A stretch of DNA of 64,000 nt from Dactylorhiza incarnata (Eukaryota > Streptophyta > Magnoliopsida > Asparagales > Orchidaceae). The translations under genes and the position numbers were made by a program. The stretch lies in assembly GCA_033032865.1 (NCBI GenBank), contig JAWHQI010000277.1, positions 3,535,501-3,599,500 of the forward strand, read 5' to 3'. The notes under the pieces are model-generated. The model did no database searches. It was not told the origin of the DNA and worked only from the letters and a program-made list of their open reading frames with translations. Below, one piece after another: positions 43,251 to 54,810 of this stretch; position 1 is the stretch's first letter; each line of letters opens with the position of its first letter.

Positions 43251-44137
43251 CAGGGTGGAGTGAGATTTACTTGCCTTGGAAATTCTACATGAAATTTGCA
43301 AAATAGTTTTAGCACTATATTTCAAAAACAAATTTTATTTTAATAAGGATTTTTATTAAAAGCTCCAACTATTTTATTCAAATTGATAACCCTTAATTTC
43401 AATTCAGAGAGTTTATGCGAGCTACTCTCTAGTGGACAAGATCTGTATTTCACCGCCATCATAAGTCAGCTATGGCTGATCACCCATAATGTGGCTATTT
43501 AGGTATACAACTTTTGCCAATTGCATCACCATGCAACTTATGTATGGTTGGTGAATAACATTTCTTCACATCCATCAAATAGTGCATGTCAACCCTATGC
43601 CTCTAGGCACTCAACCGTTCAGGTCACCTAGTTAAGTTTGACCTAATGTCGACAGTGGGATATCACAATTATCCACTCGCACCCTTACCTAGATTGATTT
43701 ATCCACCTTGCTTTGGCAAGCCCACACTTCATCGATTGAGGCAGGAAGAGTGTCATCCATCGGAAGACATCCGAACACTTAATATTAATTTTAAGGGATT
43801 TTTCATGATATTTGATTAACACTTAATCTTGATTAACATTTAATCAATGTGCACACATTTTCACAATCATGAAAGACACAACAAACACAACCCGGATACG
43901 TTCCAGATGCACAAACCATCAACAATTGATGTTTTGGATTAAATCTGAATATTATGAATATTTTTAAATCTTCAAATTTACGTGTACCGGATGCTAGCAG
44001 AAGCAAACACCCTTATGACAGTAAACAAGCTCATCTCTATATGATTTAGTTTCACAAACTAACATAGAGAAAGACGGTTACATTAAAGGGAACAATTTTT
44101 GAAACACGAAAATCGCACGAACCTGCTCTGATGCCAC
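43251..44137 (-). other. Leader of the long copia
   Basis: Roughly 890 bp between the primer binding site and gag, AT-rich, with no ORF of note. It includes the degenerate Met-tRNA primer site at 44124-44136. Confidence 0.65.
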
Positions 44138-45318
44138 TGTTGGGTTTTCCTTAGGGGTAGACATATTAGATGTACGCAACGGAATATTCTAGAACCCAAA
44201 AGAGAGATAATAGGATCTTGCTTAAACCATGAATCAAGAAATCGAAGCAATAAATCAGAATACATATGATGAATCGAGTAAAGACTCAATTGGACTGGTA
44301 CAGAAATAAGCGTTGCTTGAATCAGAATCTTAATCCGAGTTGTCTTCCTCTTTTAGCGTTTCTGCCGAAATCTGCGATTTGGTCTAAAGGAGTTCACGCA
44401 GAAGTAGATCTGCGACTCTATAAAGGTCCACACAAGTGCCGAAGAACTCCAAGATCTTGTCAAACAAGATCTAGGTCAGAGAAGGAATGCCCTTAGTGTC
44501 TCCACAAATTACTAGATTCGTCTAAGTAGAGGCGACGACGGCGGCGACGACCGTACGGTTCTTCTGGAATAGGCGGCGGGATCTCAGGAACGCTTCCGTC
44601 TCGATCTCCAAAAGGGGGCTTATCAAATAACCTAATCGTCCGACTATTTATACCCAGGGATATAAAAGCAGACGACGTTTTCCGCTATCCGCAGACCCAG
44701 ACTTTAATAGTGTACAATGAATATCGTCGGGATGACCCATGTCGTCGAGACAATCTCGATGATATCGTTGTGACGATCTATATCGTCGAAATGACCCATA
44801 TCGTCGAGACAATCTCGATGATATCGGCGTGACGATCTATGTTATCGAGATGACCCATATTGTCGAGACAATCTCGACGATATCACGCAGCACCTCGACG
44901 ATCCATATCGTCGTGATGAATGAAATATCGTTGAGACAATCTCGACGATATCGTTGTGAAGATTCATATCTTCGAGACAACCTCGACGACATTAATCATC
45001 TAGTCGATATTCATAATATTGACTTGATGATCCCGACGACAGACCATCTGTCACGACGACATTCACAATGTTGTCTACAAGTTTTCTCGACATGCTCCAT
45101 ACAATATTCACAATATCTAAGGAGCATTTTCTCGAACCAACTCAACTCCAATTAGTCATAGGATTGATCCTTCCACTCATATCCAATATGAGTAAGGCCA
45201 ACACAATCCTTCCTCCAATTTCTGCAAACGCTCTTATGTGCGACCTTATAGGTTCATATCGCGTTGACAGTGAGACTAACTGCTTGATTACTTCCGGATC
45301 ACCGTAGAAACTCCAACA
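44138..45318 (-). repeat. 5' LTR of the long copia
   Basis: 1,181 bp, TG...CA. It shares with 33713-34644 the CCGAAATCTGCGAT block, the TATTTATACCCAGGGATATAAA promoter region (about 44644-44665) and the palindrome array. Confidence 0.92.
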
Positions 45319-46070
45319 GTTTATTGTTTGCAGATGATATTGTTTTGGTCTATGAGACGCGCAAGGGTGTAAACGCGAAAGTTGAATCTTGGCGAGACAC
45401 TTTAGAACAGAAGGGTTTTTGGTTGAGGAGGGCACAAACGGAGTATATAGAGCTTAAATTTAGCAGTGCAAGAAGGATGTGCGACTTCGTTATTAAGTTG
45501 GGTGATCAATATATTTCTCGCAGTGAGCGCTTTAAGTATCTTGGATCGATAGTTCAAAAAGATGGAGGTGTTGATAAAGATGTGATACATAGAATTCAAG
45601 CACGTTGGTTGAAGTGGAGAGGTGCGTCAGGGACCTTATGTGATCGTAAAGTACCATTAAAACTTAAAAGGCAAGTTTTACTGTACTGCAATTAGACCAG
45701 CGATGATTTATGGTTCTGAGTGTTGGGCAGTGAATTGTGTACATGAGCAAAAAATGGGAGTTGTAGAGATGAGAATGCTTAGGTGGATGTGTGGACACAC
45801 GAGACTGGATAAAATTAGGAATGAATGTATCAGGGTTAAGTCATGAGTGGCACCGATTGCAGAGAAGATGCGAGAAGCTGGACTAAGATGGTTTGGACAC
45901 ATAAAGGAGACCATTAGAGGCACCTGTTAGGCGTTGTGAGAGTTTAGTCACTAAGCATGTTAAACGGGGGAGGGGTAGACCTATAAAGACTTGGAATGAA
46001 ACTATAAGGAAAGACATGATGTACTTAGGCATTAGTGAGATTATGACTAAAGATAATGCACAATGATGAC
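45319..46070 (+). pseudogene. RTE LINE reverse transcriptase, C-terminal half
   Basis: FADDIVLV carries the paired catalytic aspartates of RT motif C. FKYLGSIVQKDGGVDKDV.HRI..RW.KWR is the following conserved RTE segment. A frameshift near 45690 precedes IYGSECWAVN and RMLRWMCGHTRLDKIRN. Stops at 45844 and further frame breaks follow before the 3' UTR. Dead copy. Confidence 0.9.
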
Positions 46071-46134
46071 AAAGGATCCATATAGCTGACTCAACTATAG
46101 TGGGATAAAGGCTTGAGTGTTGTTGTTGTTGTTT
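45319..46134 (+). mobile_element. RTE-type LINE 3' half, interrupted by the long copia
   Basis: The sequence starts inside the reverse transcriptase at LLFADDIVLV directly against the copia LTR. It ends with GGGATAAAGGCTTGAGT and a GTT repeat (46117-46134), the RTE-type 3' terminus also seen at 6151. No target duplication is found. The abrupt start at an LTR end suggests the copia landed in this LINE and the 5' part was lost on the other side. Confidence 0.88.
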
Positions 46135-47640
46135 AGTGGGAACCCTAACTCATAACATGGGTGACAAAAAGAAAGTTATGAATGAGTTACTTACCTCAGT
46201 TATTAATATAGAGGAAAATATACACTTAGATCGAGATTACAATCCACTCACCGAAAATAATGTGAACCCCAATTCAAGGCAAACGATAACTCAAAATTTT
46301 GAATGTTTAGTACATAGGAGTTAAGTTTGATGTGGAAAACTTTGAGGGAAGATTAGAACCCAAATACTCAAGGGATGACTAGACTGGTATGATAGGACGA
46401 TGCACTTCATGTTGTGGAAGTGGATGTCCATATATAGGTTGGTAGAATATGCCACTCTTAAGTTTAAAGCATTAGTGTTAGTTTGGTGGGGTCAAATAGA
46501 ACGATCAATATTTAACCTATGAATCCCTTTACCACTAATTGGATATAACTTAAGGCCCAATTAGTAAGAGATATGCACCCCTAAGTTACTTGCATACTCC
46601 TTATTGTGGATTCCATAATCTACTACAAGACGAGCTACAAATGACTCATGTATGAACGAGTTTCTCATCCTCTAGCCCTCATTAGATATTCAAGAGGATG
46701 GTGGCATGATTGTATTATGTTACCTAGATGGGCTGTGATATTTTATTAGGGACCAATTATAGTTACATGACTATTAGGATCTAGGAGAGGTTTTTAGTCG
46801 ACCCCGTAGAGTAGAGTTCTTACAGAAAACGGCTTACGTGCTGAGGTCTATTGGTATACTCACATTTGGTACCACTCCTAGCTCTGCTCCCAGAGACTTA
46901 ACAACCCATCATCCTATAGGTTCTATGAATGCTAATACTCATGTCATTGGCCCACCAAAGGTCAAGGAGGTTGTAAGATCCCTACGTGGCTCCTGAGTTT
47001 TTCGTTGTTTCTTGTGTATTGTGTTAGGCTAGAAGTCATCTGTGTGCCCATGTAAATTGTTCGTAACCATCATAGATGTTGAGGATGGACTAGAACTTGA
47101 GCTCGACATCTTTCTAAATGAATCTCAGGATGGCCCGAAGACCGAGACTGAGGTCATAGTTGAAGGAGAACTGGTTGATCACTTGATTTGTCCCTCAACA
47201 TTGCTTGTTGACCCCTAAGTCAACCGCCGATGATAACTGCCCGAGAAGCAATATTTTTTGTGTTATTGAACACAACCAAGGATAATTATTGATAGCGTTA
47301 GCATGAAGAATTTTTACTCCCAAAGAATGGTTGTCGATCTTGAAGTTGATCACAAAGCTCATAGGAAAACCCTATAATTTGTAGTTGGTCGCTTGGAGCA
47401 TGACTATCCCTATTACTCACCAATGCTTAGTAGAGTTGCCCATATGAAGCACATATTAAGATGATGCTTGGTGTGACATAGCTTCCATTGAGGTTTGCCG
47501 CATCCTATTAGGACTACCATGGCAATGGGATCGTCACTTGATACATGATAGTACGAAGAAGTCTCATGCCTCTTAGTGAACGAGTGCAAGATTATTTTCA
47601 TATGCCTAAAAAAGTATTCGCGTTCCCAAAGAACTAGAGA
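46135..47640 (+). pseudogene. Old Ty3/gypsy gag-protease relic
   Basis: Translated in mixed frames on the plus strand, this shows gypsy gag and protease order. First is a FDVENFEGRLEP...DW segment at about 46325-46400, then LVEYATLKFKALVLVWW (about 46440-46490). Much later comes a protease-like stretch: IIDSVSMKNFYSQRMVVDLEVDHKAHRK, then about 47500 LPWQWDRHLIHDS when frames are joined. Stops and shifts are dense, so it is far older than the other elements. No LTRs are visible. The identification rests on motif order and spacing and is moderate. Confidence 0.55.
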
Positions 47641-47645
47641 GGTCT

Positions 47646-47926
47646 TGTTACGCTAGGGTTGGGGGGGGGGACATAAATTAATATGATAGACTCCAAGATG
47701 AAGACCTCTTGTCAGCCCTAGGCTCCAATCATTCCACAATATTCCCAACTCATGATGAAAACAAATACAATAGTGTGGGCTTATATATATACCTAACATA
47801 TTGACGTAAGCGTAATTAATAAAGATAACTTAAAAGTGCAAGCCAAAGCCACGCCCTCAACTAGTTGCCGCCTGGTCTGTCGCTCTCGGTCGTCGAGAGT
47901 AAACTCGCTAAGTAGTCGAAGCGCCT
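47646..47926 (-). repeat. Probable 3' LTR of the chromodomain gypsy
   Basis: The left edge TGTTACGCTAGGG (minus-strand end CGTAACA) and the right edge next to the purine tract GAGGGGGGACGA (47952-47941, minus) bracket about 280 bp with a TATATATATACC-like promoter. No second copy is present to confirm it. Confidence 0.4.
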
Positions 47927-49388
47927 TCATCCTCTAAGTCGTCCCCCCTCGGTAACAATACCCCAGTCTGAAAAATTTGTCTTGTCCTTAAGGGAAAACT
48001 CTGGGAACTGGGCGCGAAAGTCGTCGCAGTCCCACCAAGACTCGTCGGAGTGTGGGAGATGCTGCCATGCCACGAACACCTGTGCTTGGCCAGTCAGGGA
48101 TTCAAATGTGCAGTCCAATATGGCTTCCGACAAGTAGTTGATGGAATTATCCGAGCCAAAATGTGATGGCAAGGAGTCTTCGACGGTGTGATCACCTACT
48201 ACTCGTTTGACCTGAGAGACGTGGAAGACTGGATGTATCTGGCTGTGGGAGGGAAGACAGAGGCGGTATGCCAACTCGCCAATGCGCCGGCCACCTCAAA
48301 TGGTTCATAGATACCGACAGATTTCTTGGGATGTGCCTGCTGTGTGACGGAGGACTGCAGGTAAGGGTGGAGCTTGACAAAGACCGCCTATCCCACCCAG
48401 AACCGTACGTGGCTGCGTCATTTGTTAGCTTGGTGGACTATCTTTTGTTGTACGACAAGGAGGTGGGTCTTCAAAAGCCTGAGTGTCTCATCGTGATCCA
48501 TAAGCATATCTTGTATGGCACCCACATGACACTTCGCCGGAATATGTTGCTTGACGGTGGGTGGTGGTCGGCCTGGAAGGGAGTCATGCCTGTTGGAAGG
48601 CGGCGTTATAGGAGAATTTAGCCCACTCCAACCACTTGCTCCAATCCTTCGGTCTGTCCGATGTAAAACAACACAAGTATGTCTCAAGGCAACAGTTCAG
48701 GACCTCAGACTGACCGTCGATCCGCGGATGGTAAGCCGAACTCATCCGGAGTTGCGTCCCCTGGAGATTGAATAGCTCCTGCCAGCAACTACTCATGAAG
48801 ACCGGGTCACGATCTCTAACGATCGATCGGGGAAACCCGTGGAGGCTCACCACTCCTGCGATGAAAGTTTTGGCCACCACTCGTGCTGTGAAGGGATGCC
48901 GCAAAGGAAGGAAGTAGCCGTATTTGGACAAACGTTCCACCATCACGAAAATGCAGTCGTACCTGGAGGAGCAGGGGAGACACGTAATGAAGTCCATTTC
49001 CAAGTCCTCCCAGATGAGTTCAGGAAGAGGCAAGGGTTGCAAGAGCCCCCTGGAAACATGACTTTGTACTTTAAACGTTGGCAGACTAAGCAAGTCACGA
49101 CATACTCCCCCACATGACTCATCATACCCTTCAAGTAGAGGGCCGCCGCATGATGGTGGTAGGTGCAGAATGCTGATAGACGAGGCCGATAGGACCATGC
49201 GGCCCCGGTAGAGTAACCGCCCCCCAACGAGGGCATAAGGGGAGCACGCCGAAGCATTTACCTGTAAACAGTCCATGATGACCCGTAACGCCGGATTAGC
49301 TTCTACCTCGTTCCGTAAGGTGGCCTTTTCGTGCCAGACCGGTCGTGAAATAGCTGTCAATTCCGCCGCAACCTGCAGGAAAGAAAGC
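47927..49388 (-). pseudogene. Chromovirus-type gypsy integrase with chromodomain
   Basis: Minus strand. LPELIWEDLEMDFITCLP holds the first catalytic Asp, SIVRDRDPVFMSSCWQELF the second, and YHPRIDGQSEVLN the Glu. Then come FSYNAAF, a decayed GYxxLKxHL-like linker, and VAYRLCLPSHSQIHPVFHVSQVKRVVG. The C-terminal chromodomain reads ILDCTFESLTGQAQVFVAWQHLPHSDESWWD, ending FSLKDKTN...IVTEGG. Chromodomains steer chromovirus integration to modified chromatin (family knowledge). Frames shift near 48585 and 48270. RNase H and upstream pol are cut off at about 49388 by the junction with a copia. Confidence 0.9.
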
Positions 49389-49419
49389 GCCACAGAGGTA
49401 TCTCTATAGCTTCCTGCCA

Positions 49420-52001
49420 AGTATTAGGAATATAAACATAATCCTAGGAGAAGATGAAGGCCTTATGTGTGTTCGTCATATTTTGATAAGTGATATAATT
49501 GGCAAGGGGGTATTTTGTAAAGGTCGACGTCTGCTTTAAATGTATAATATGACGATGAAGCGTGTCATCAGAATCTGAGCCAAAAGAGCATACCTGTCGT
49601 GGTAGAATGATTGTGGGTTGCAACACCGCATCACCTGTGTTGCGTTTGTGATAGACTTGAGGAAGTGGGGGAATAAGGCTCCCGGAAGTAGGAGATAGAG
49701 GAGCAAACATAGTAGGAGGATTCATGGGAAGTGGTAGTGGACCAGACATGGTAGGAGGAGGTATGTCAGAGGCAGGCATGATAGGTGGTCGTGGACACAA
49801 TAGAAGAGGAAGATCGTGAGCGTCGAGAACATCATTGTCTCTCTCCCCCTAATAAGAACTGAAATATTGTTCCTCCTCACGAAATGTCACGTCCATGGTG
49901 CTTTAGAATCGTCGAGAGGGAGGATGATAACAACGATACCCTTTCGTAGTAGCAGAGTAGACAACACAGACACATTGGAGGGAACATGCATCCAATTTAT
50001 CACGATGATGTTGCTGAACATGGACAAAGCAGACACATCCAAACAGTCGCAGAGGTAGATGAGAGGTGTGAATAATGCACTTAGTGGACCACCGGGAAAG
50101 AGGAGAGGCAAAGTGTAAGGTACTGAAGGGTAGACGATTGATGAGGTAAGCGGCGGTGAGAACATTGTCACCCCAATAGGAATTGGGAAGATTCATGGTG
50201 ACAAGTAGGCATCTGATGGCCTCAAGGAGATGTTTGTTCTTTCGTTCAGCCACATCATTCTGAGTGGAGGTGTTGACATACGTTGTCTGATGAAGAATCC
50301 CATGCTTAGCAAGATAAGTGCCGAAAACACCACGATCGTCGTACTCACCCCCATTGTCACTTTGGAGCACACGAATAGTGCTCCCAAATTGAGTAGCCAC
50401 CATTTTGTAAAAAATAGGAAAGCAAATGAAGACTTCACTTTTCCGTTTCAATAAGTACACCCAAGTAGAGGAGAGAAGCAATCAATAAACGTCACAAACT
50501 ATCGGTAACTAGAGATATATACAACATGTGATGGTCCCCAAACATCAGTATAAATATCATCAAAAGGAACCATACTAGGAGAAGAAAAATGATTCTGACT
50601 ATGCGTACATGTTTCGAAAGTTCACATTCATTACAGACAAAACGTCTCAGAGAGCTTGAAGACATAGGAAATAACTTAAGAAGATTGCTGGCAGAGGGAT
50701 GTCCAAGACGTTGATGCCATTGACACACATCTGCTGGAGAGGGACGAGGACTGGAGAGAGCTGGAGCGGTACTAGAGAGAGCCTGAGCTGGAGGATGGTC
50801 CAAGATGTACAACCCCCCGCAGCTCCTACCACTGCCAATACGCTGCTTCGTTGCCAGATTCTGAAAAACACACCCATCGGGAGGGAAAGTGACAGAGCAG
50901 TTTAAGGAACTAGTCAGACGACTAATAGATAACATATTGTGAGGAAAAGCAGGAACATGCAATACCGAGGTAAGGGGCATGACAGAGAAACAAATGATGG
51001 TCCCCTTGCCAACAATCAGTGAGAAGGAGACGTTGGTGGTGACAACCTTATCATTCCCTGAAGGGGGGGGGGGGGTGTAAGCAGTAAACCCTGACGATGC
51101 TCGTGTCATGTGATCTGTCGCGCTGAAGATAATAATTCACTCAAAGGAGATCGCGGAGGCAGACCGGGCACTGAGCGGACCAGCGGTGGCGAAAGCAGCA
51201 GTATGAGATGAAACTTGAGTGCGCATGACACGACACAAAATATCTAATTCCTCCGAGTGGGCTGGCGAGAGGGGTCACAGTAATCGCACTGCTTGAGACG
51301 AAGAGGGTGGGGAGCGTGAAGAAGGCCAACAAGGGCGGAGCGATCAGAACCACGACCGGAGTTAAGAGAATGGTGTCAATCTTCGGCCCCTAAGACCATA
51401 CTGAAGGCTTCCCGAAGAAAGGGAAGTGGCTTCCAGTTCAAAAAATGAGTGCACACCATATCGAACTCCATATTAAGGCCTATGAGGAAGACATGGAGTT
51501 GTTAACGGTCTTCCGTGGTTTTCAAGGATCTTGCATCAACATTGCAAACGGGAGTGAAGTCCTCAAAGTAGTCCCTCTCTTGGTAGGGGCGTTCGAACGC
51601 GGAGAAGTAAGCAACGACGGAAGAAGTGCCTTGTTTAAGTTCAAGGGGACACCGAGTGAGCTCATACACCTGAGTAGAACTACCAAGCTGTGAATAAGTC
51701 TCACGAGCTTGAGTCCAGATGTCGAAGGCCGAGTCTATCAACATGTAGCTACGATAGACCATGTGAGACATGGAGTGAAACAACCACGAGACAACAATCA
51801 TTTCGTCGATGTACCCATATAGCTGATGGTTGCGGATAGCATGTTGCGCTGCGCGAGACCACTCGAGGTAATTTGTGTCATCAAAAGGAACAGTAGTAAT
51901 ACGAAGAGAACCAGAGGAACCATGAGACGGAAGAAATTGCCACCCGAAGGAGGGATAATTGAGGAAGGGGACTGAGCACTCGAGTTCGATGAGTTAGCCA
52001 T
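49420..52001 (-). pseudogene. Copia gag, protease and integrase of the truncated element
   Basis: Minus strand. Gag starts at 52001 (MANSSNSSAQSPSS). The core at 51801-51502 reads SWLFHSMSHMVYRSYMLIDSAFDIW..ARETYSQLGSSTQVYEL. Protease and pre-integrase are at 51109-50492 (TSVLHVPAFPHNMLSISRLT, WHQRLGHPSASNLLKLFP). The integrase core is at 50481-49903 with SDNGGEYDD and STQNDVAERKN, where the family usually has QNG. The linker to RT is at 49800-49444 and ends YQNMTNTHKAFIFS. The frame is broken between these blocks. Confidence 0.88.
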
Positions 52002-52541
52002 GATGATGAAAGAGACCGCACAGGCAAAGGCCTCACTTACTGCAGGGAGGCCACACTAGCAAGGAGGATGCACAAGATGAGACCGCAACAACCGCATGGA
52101 GGCCGCACGAGCAAAAGGGTAGGCCGCACCACCAGCAGGAGCGGGAGAAAAAGTCGCACGATCAGAAGGCCGCTGAAGCCGTAAATAGTGTACGAACAGA
52201 CCCGTCGGAAGGCCGCACAGACCGTCGAAGTCGCAACACTGTCGAAGCCGCAACACCGTCAAAGCCGCACAAACCAGTTGGAAGACGGAGGCCGCACAGA
52301 CCGCTGAAGCTGCACGAGCTGGCTGCGAGAAGAGAGACCACATGCGGAGGAGTTGTCGACCAAGTGATGGACCGTTCGGGAAGAAGACGCGATCGACGAG
52401 GAGAGAAATCGTGCGAGAAGAGAAGAGGATGCGGTCTCGCAGAGCCCACACACAGAGGAGGCCGCAACTGAGATGGGGAGACCGCGGAGACTGAATGTGT
52501 GGACACGAGCTAGGGACTGCGAAGACCGTAGCTCTGGATTT
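52002..52541 (-). other. Leader of the truncated copia, CCGCACAGACCG-type low complexity
   Basis: The plus strand shows many variants of GGCCGCAC(A/C)GACCG at about 52050-52310. Long open frames here are translations of that repeat and not genes. Confidence 0.6.
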
Positions 52542-52727
52542 CCTCTCTGATACCAGTTAAGATGGAAAAATGAGATTATTCTTTATTTCAGAGTAGCGCC
52601 CTTTACTTATACACAATGGGTGAAGACCCCAAAACAGAAAAAATAAGTGGGCCTCTTATAATGAGCTTTTTACAATATATTACAAAAAATATTTAATTCA
52701 ACTCTGAATACTCCAAGCCTCTTAACA

Positions 52728-53227
52728 ACTTCTAATATATCATGCTTGCTAAATTTTTCTCGAGCGTCCATTGAAATATTATTTCAATCTTATTCTTTCC
52801 CTTCTCTCCCCAAAATTCGCTTCTTTGTTGTATCCACCCTTCTTCTTTTCTCATTTATTACCAAGCTTCCTTCCTTGAAGTTTATAATATCACCGGTACG
52901 TACTAGCATCAAGTAGTAATTCTCAATAGGTTGTGCCATACTGAACTATGCTGAATTCCTTTCAGTTGATGGTTATTTCTCTGTGAAAACCTATGGAAAT
53001 TATTTCACAGTGCTTTGACTACTTGTATATGGACGAGCATATTAGTACCATATGCTGTAGGTTATAACTGCCTAAATGAATTCGAAATTCTAATAATTGT
53101 TGTATTATACCGGTATGCATATCCTTTATTATACTCATTTATATCCTTAGTTATAATAACACATCTTTTCATGGGTATTGGTTCTTGTTTGGTCAATTGA
53201 TGCTAATAAATATATTATTCCATACAG
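52728..53227 (+). other. Intron end before ECM29 exon 53228
   Basis: AT-rich, without transposon similarity or ORF. It ends in TTATTCCATACAG. Confidence 0.6.
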
Positions 53228-54097
53228 ATTCCAGAGTCCCTATTTGCAAGTATAGTTGAGCACCTTGTAAGTGCAGTCGAGTTGGAAACATCGGTTTTTT
53301 CTTCAGTTTCTATGGAAGCCCTTGGTCACATTGGGTTACGTTGTCCATTGCCTAATGATATCAAACGTAATGCAATCTCAGGTAATCTTTGATGTTTTCT
53401 CTAGAGAGGACTATTCTATTGTTATATGCCCATTGTTCGTTTATTATACATAAAGATTACCTTCACAGGAGTGTTACCAATTTTGCATGAAAGGCTGAGA
53501 AAGCTTCTTGATGGGAATGATATCAAAACAGTTCAGACAATTGTTATTGCTCTTGGACATATTTCAGTGAAGGAAACATTGATATCCCACTTGGAAATTG
53601 CTCTTGATTTAATTTTTAGTCTTTCACGATCGAAGGTATGCTTCATCTAATCCCTGCAGATAGGAAAATTTTTGCGTCTAAAATGCTAGTTTTGTGAATG
53701 CAATAGCTGTTAATTTAGTTTACTGAAAATTTAATCATTGCTTATTCAGGTTGAGGATGTACTATTTGCTGCTGGGGAGGCTTTATCATTTATATGGGGA
53801 GGAGTACCTGTGACAGGGAATGAGATACTGAAATCAAATTATACTTCGCTTTCTCAAGCATATAATTATCTTGCTGGGGAAATGTCCTCGACTTCAATGA
53901 GATGGAGCTCATCTGAGCTTAATGTTGACAATGAGTCTCGTGCTTTGGCTAGAGATCTTATAATAAAGAAAATTTTCGATGAACTCATTTATAGTAGCAG
54001 GAAAGAAGAACGTTGTGCAGGAACCGTCTGGTTAGTTTCGTTAATCATGTACTGTGGTCATCATCCAAAGATCCAGCAGATTCTTCCAGAAATCCAG
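53228..54097 (+). CDS. ECM29: ECM29 proteasome adaptor homologue, exon block 2 (three exons)
   Basis: Exon 53228-53381 reads IPESLFASIVEHLVSAVE...NAISG (phase 0 to 1). Exon 53469-53635 reads VLPILHERLRKLLDGNDIK...SRSK. Exon 53750-54097 reads VEDVLFAAGEALSFIWGG...KIQQILPEIQ. The introns of 87 and 114 bp are GT-AG. Lengths and phases fit exactly and no stop is present. The segment includes the conserved 'FIWGG' region and continues the HEAT-repeat fold. The last exon appears to use a GC donor (CAG|GCATGT). A GT site two codons later would create a stop on joining to the next exon. Confidence 0.92.
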
Positions 54098-54689
54098 GCA
54101 TGTGTCTATTTTACTTTTGTATTTGAAGGAAAATACTTTTATGGTTCATATTATTTTATTAATTTTGCACTATGTATTTATTGTTCAGGAGTTGTAATGC
54201 ATTTTATTTTGTACTTATACAATTTATTCTTTTGTATTTTTAAGTCCTAGGGACATAATTGTAATTTCTAGTTCTTTCCTAGAATGATGAAAAATGTGTG
54301 AGATTATCTGAAAGGGGGTGGTTTGTGATGTGGTTTATATCTGAAAAGGGGGTGGTTTATGACGAAGAAAATAAAGTGTATATATGAAAAAGGTGGTTTA
54401 TGGTGACAAGTTGGAAAAGTCTTTGAAGACTTTTCATGATTCTTTAATTTGATGGTTGGGCTTTCATATTATATAAATGGCCTTATAGTTAGCTATGTGG
54501 TCTTTGCTTAATGGGCTTTAAGATTAGGCTTGGTGGACTTTAGGTTTGGCTAGCTCAAATTCTATAAATAGGGAATACAAGAAAGATACATGTAAAATAA
54601 GGAAATGAGCTTATGTCATGCTCAATACAACTCAAAGAGCGGAAACATAAAATAAAACATAGCTTGACTACGTGTTGGACTCCTTGCGC
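54098..54689. other. Intron start with possible LTR remnant
   Basis: GGGGGTGGTTT(A/G)TG recurs four times between 54313 and 54405. A promoter-like TATAAATAGGG lies at about 54562, followed by AAAATAAGG and AAATAAAACATAG. The layout resembles a solo plant LTR on the plus strand, but I cannot define its ends. Confidence 0.35.
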
Positions 54690-54810
54690 AACATCGTGCG
54701 GCGCTTGTAAGTTATCCCCCATTGTGGGTCCGTAACAAATTCCCTATCATATGTGGTATATTTTTGTCGGGCTTCATTTACTTTCTCACTAAAAAAAGCG
54801 ATTGGGTGAC
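54690..54810 (-). pseudogene. Ty3/gypsy RNase H fragment
   Basis: The minus strand reads HPIAFFSEKVNEARQKYTTYDREF, the highly conserved start of a gypsy RNase H domain. Only about 40 codons remain before the sequence degenerates. The LTR element at 54808-57005 borders it. Confidence 0.75.

Larger units (their letters stand above)
33713..45318 (-). mobile_element. Long Ty1/copia element with palindrome-rich LTRs, split by a nested copia
   Basis: The 5' LTR is 44138-45318 (1,181 bp, TGTTGGG...TCCAACA). The primer site TGGCATCAGAGCA (44136-44124, minus) adjoins it with a 1-base gap. The 3' LTR is 33713-34644 and lacks its first 230 bp or so, being fused to a related element at 33712. The purine tract AAGTGGGAGAC lies at 34655-34645 (minus). 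Gag to RNase H are in copia order on the minus strand, interrupted at 38903/42639 by another copia. The 5' LTR end is directly followed by a LINE reverse transcriptase, so the element probably inserted into that LINE. Confidence 0.9.
49389..52727 (-). mobile_element. Ty1/copia element, 3'-truncated at the start of RT
   Basis: Minus strand. The 5' LTR is 52556-52727 (about 172 bp, TGTTAAGAGGC...TCTTAAC). The primer site TGGTATCAGAGAGG is at 52555-52542. Leader, gag, protease and integrase follow. The element ends at NTWQEAIEIPLWR (about 49390), the conserved beginning of the copia RT region, where it meets the gypsy integrase. RT, RNase H and the 3' LTR are absent. Confidence 0.88.
28900..53227 (+). 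other. 24.3-kb intron of the ECM29 homologue, filled with nested retroelements
   Basis: The donor is AAA|GTAATT at 28900 and the acceptor TTCCATACAG at 53218-53227. The flanking exons join in phase 0 (ISK|IPESLF). Inside are at least eight retroelement insertions in both orientations, listed separately. Host-looking AT-rich sequence remains only next to the exons. Confidence 0.88.

Noticed and set aside
52056..52506. Cys- and Arg-rich minus-strand frames
   Set aside because: They translate the CCGCAC-type low-complexity leader of a copia element.
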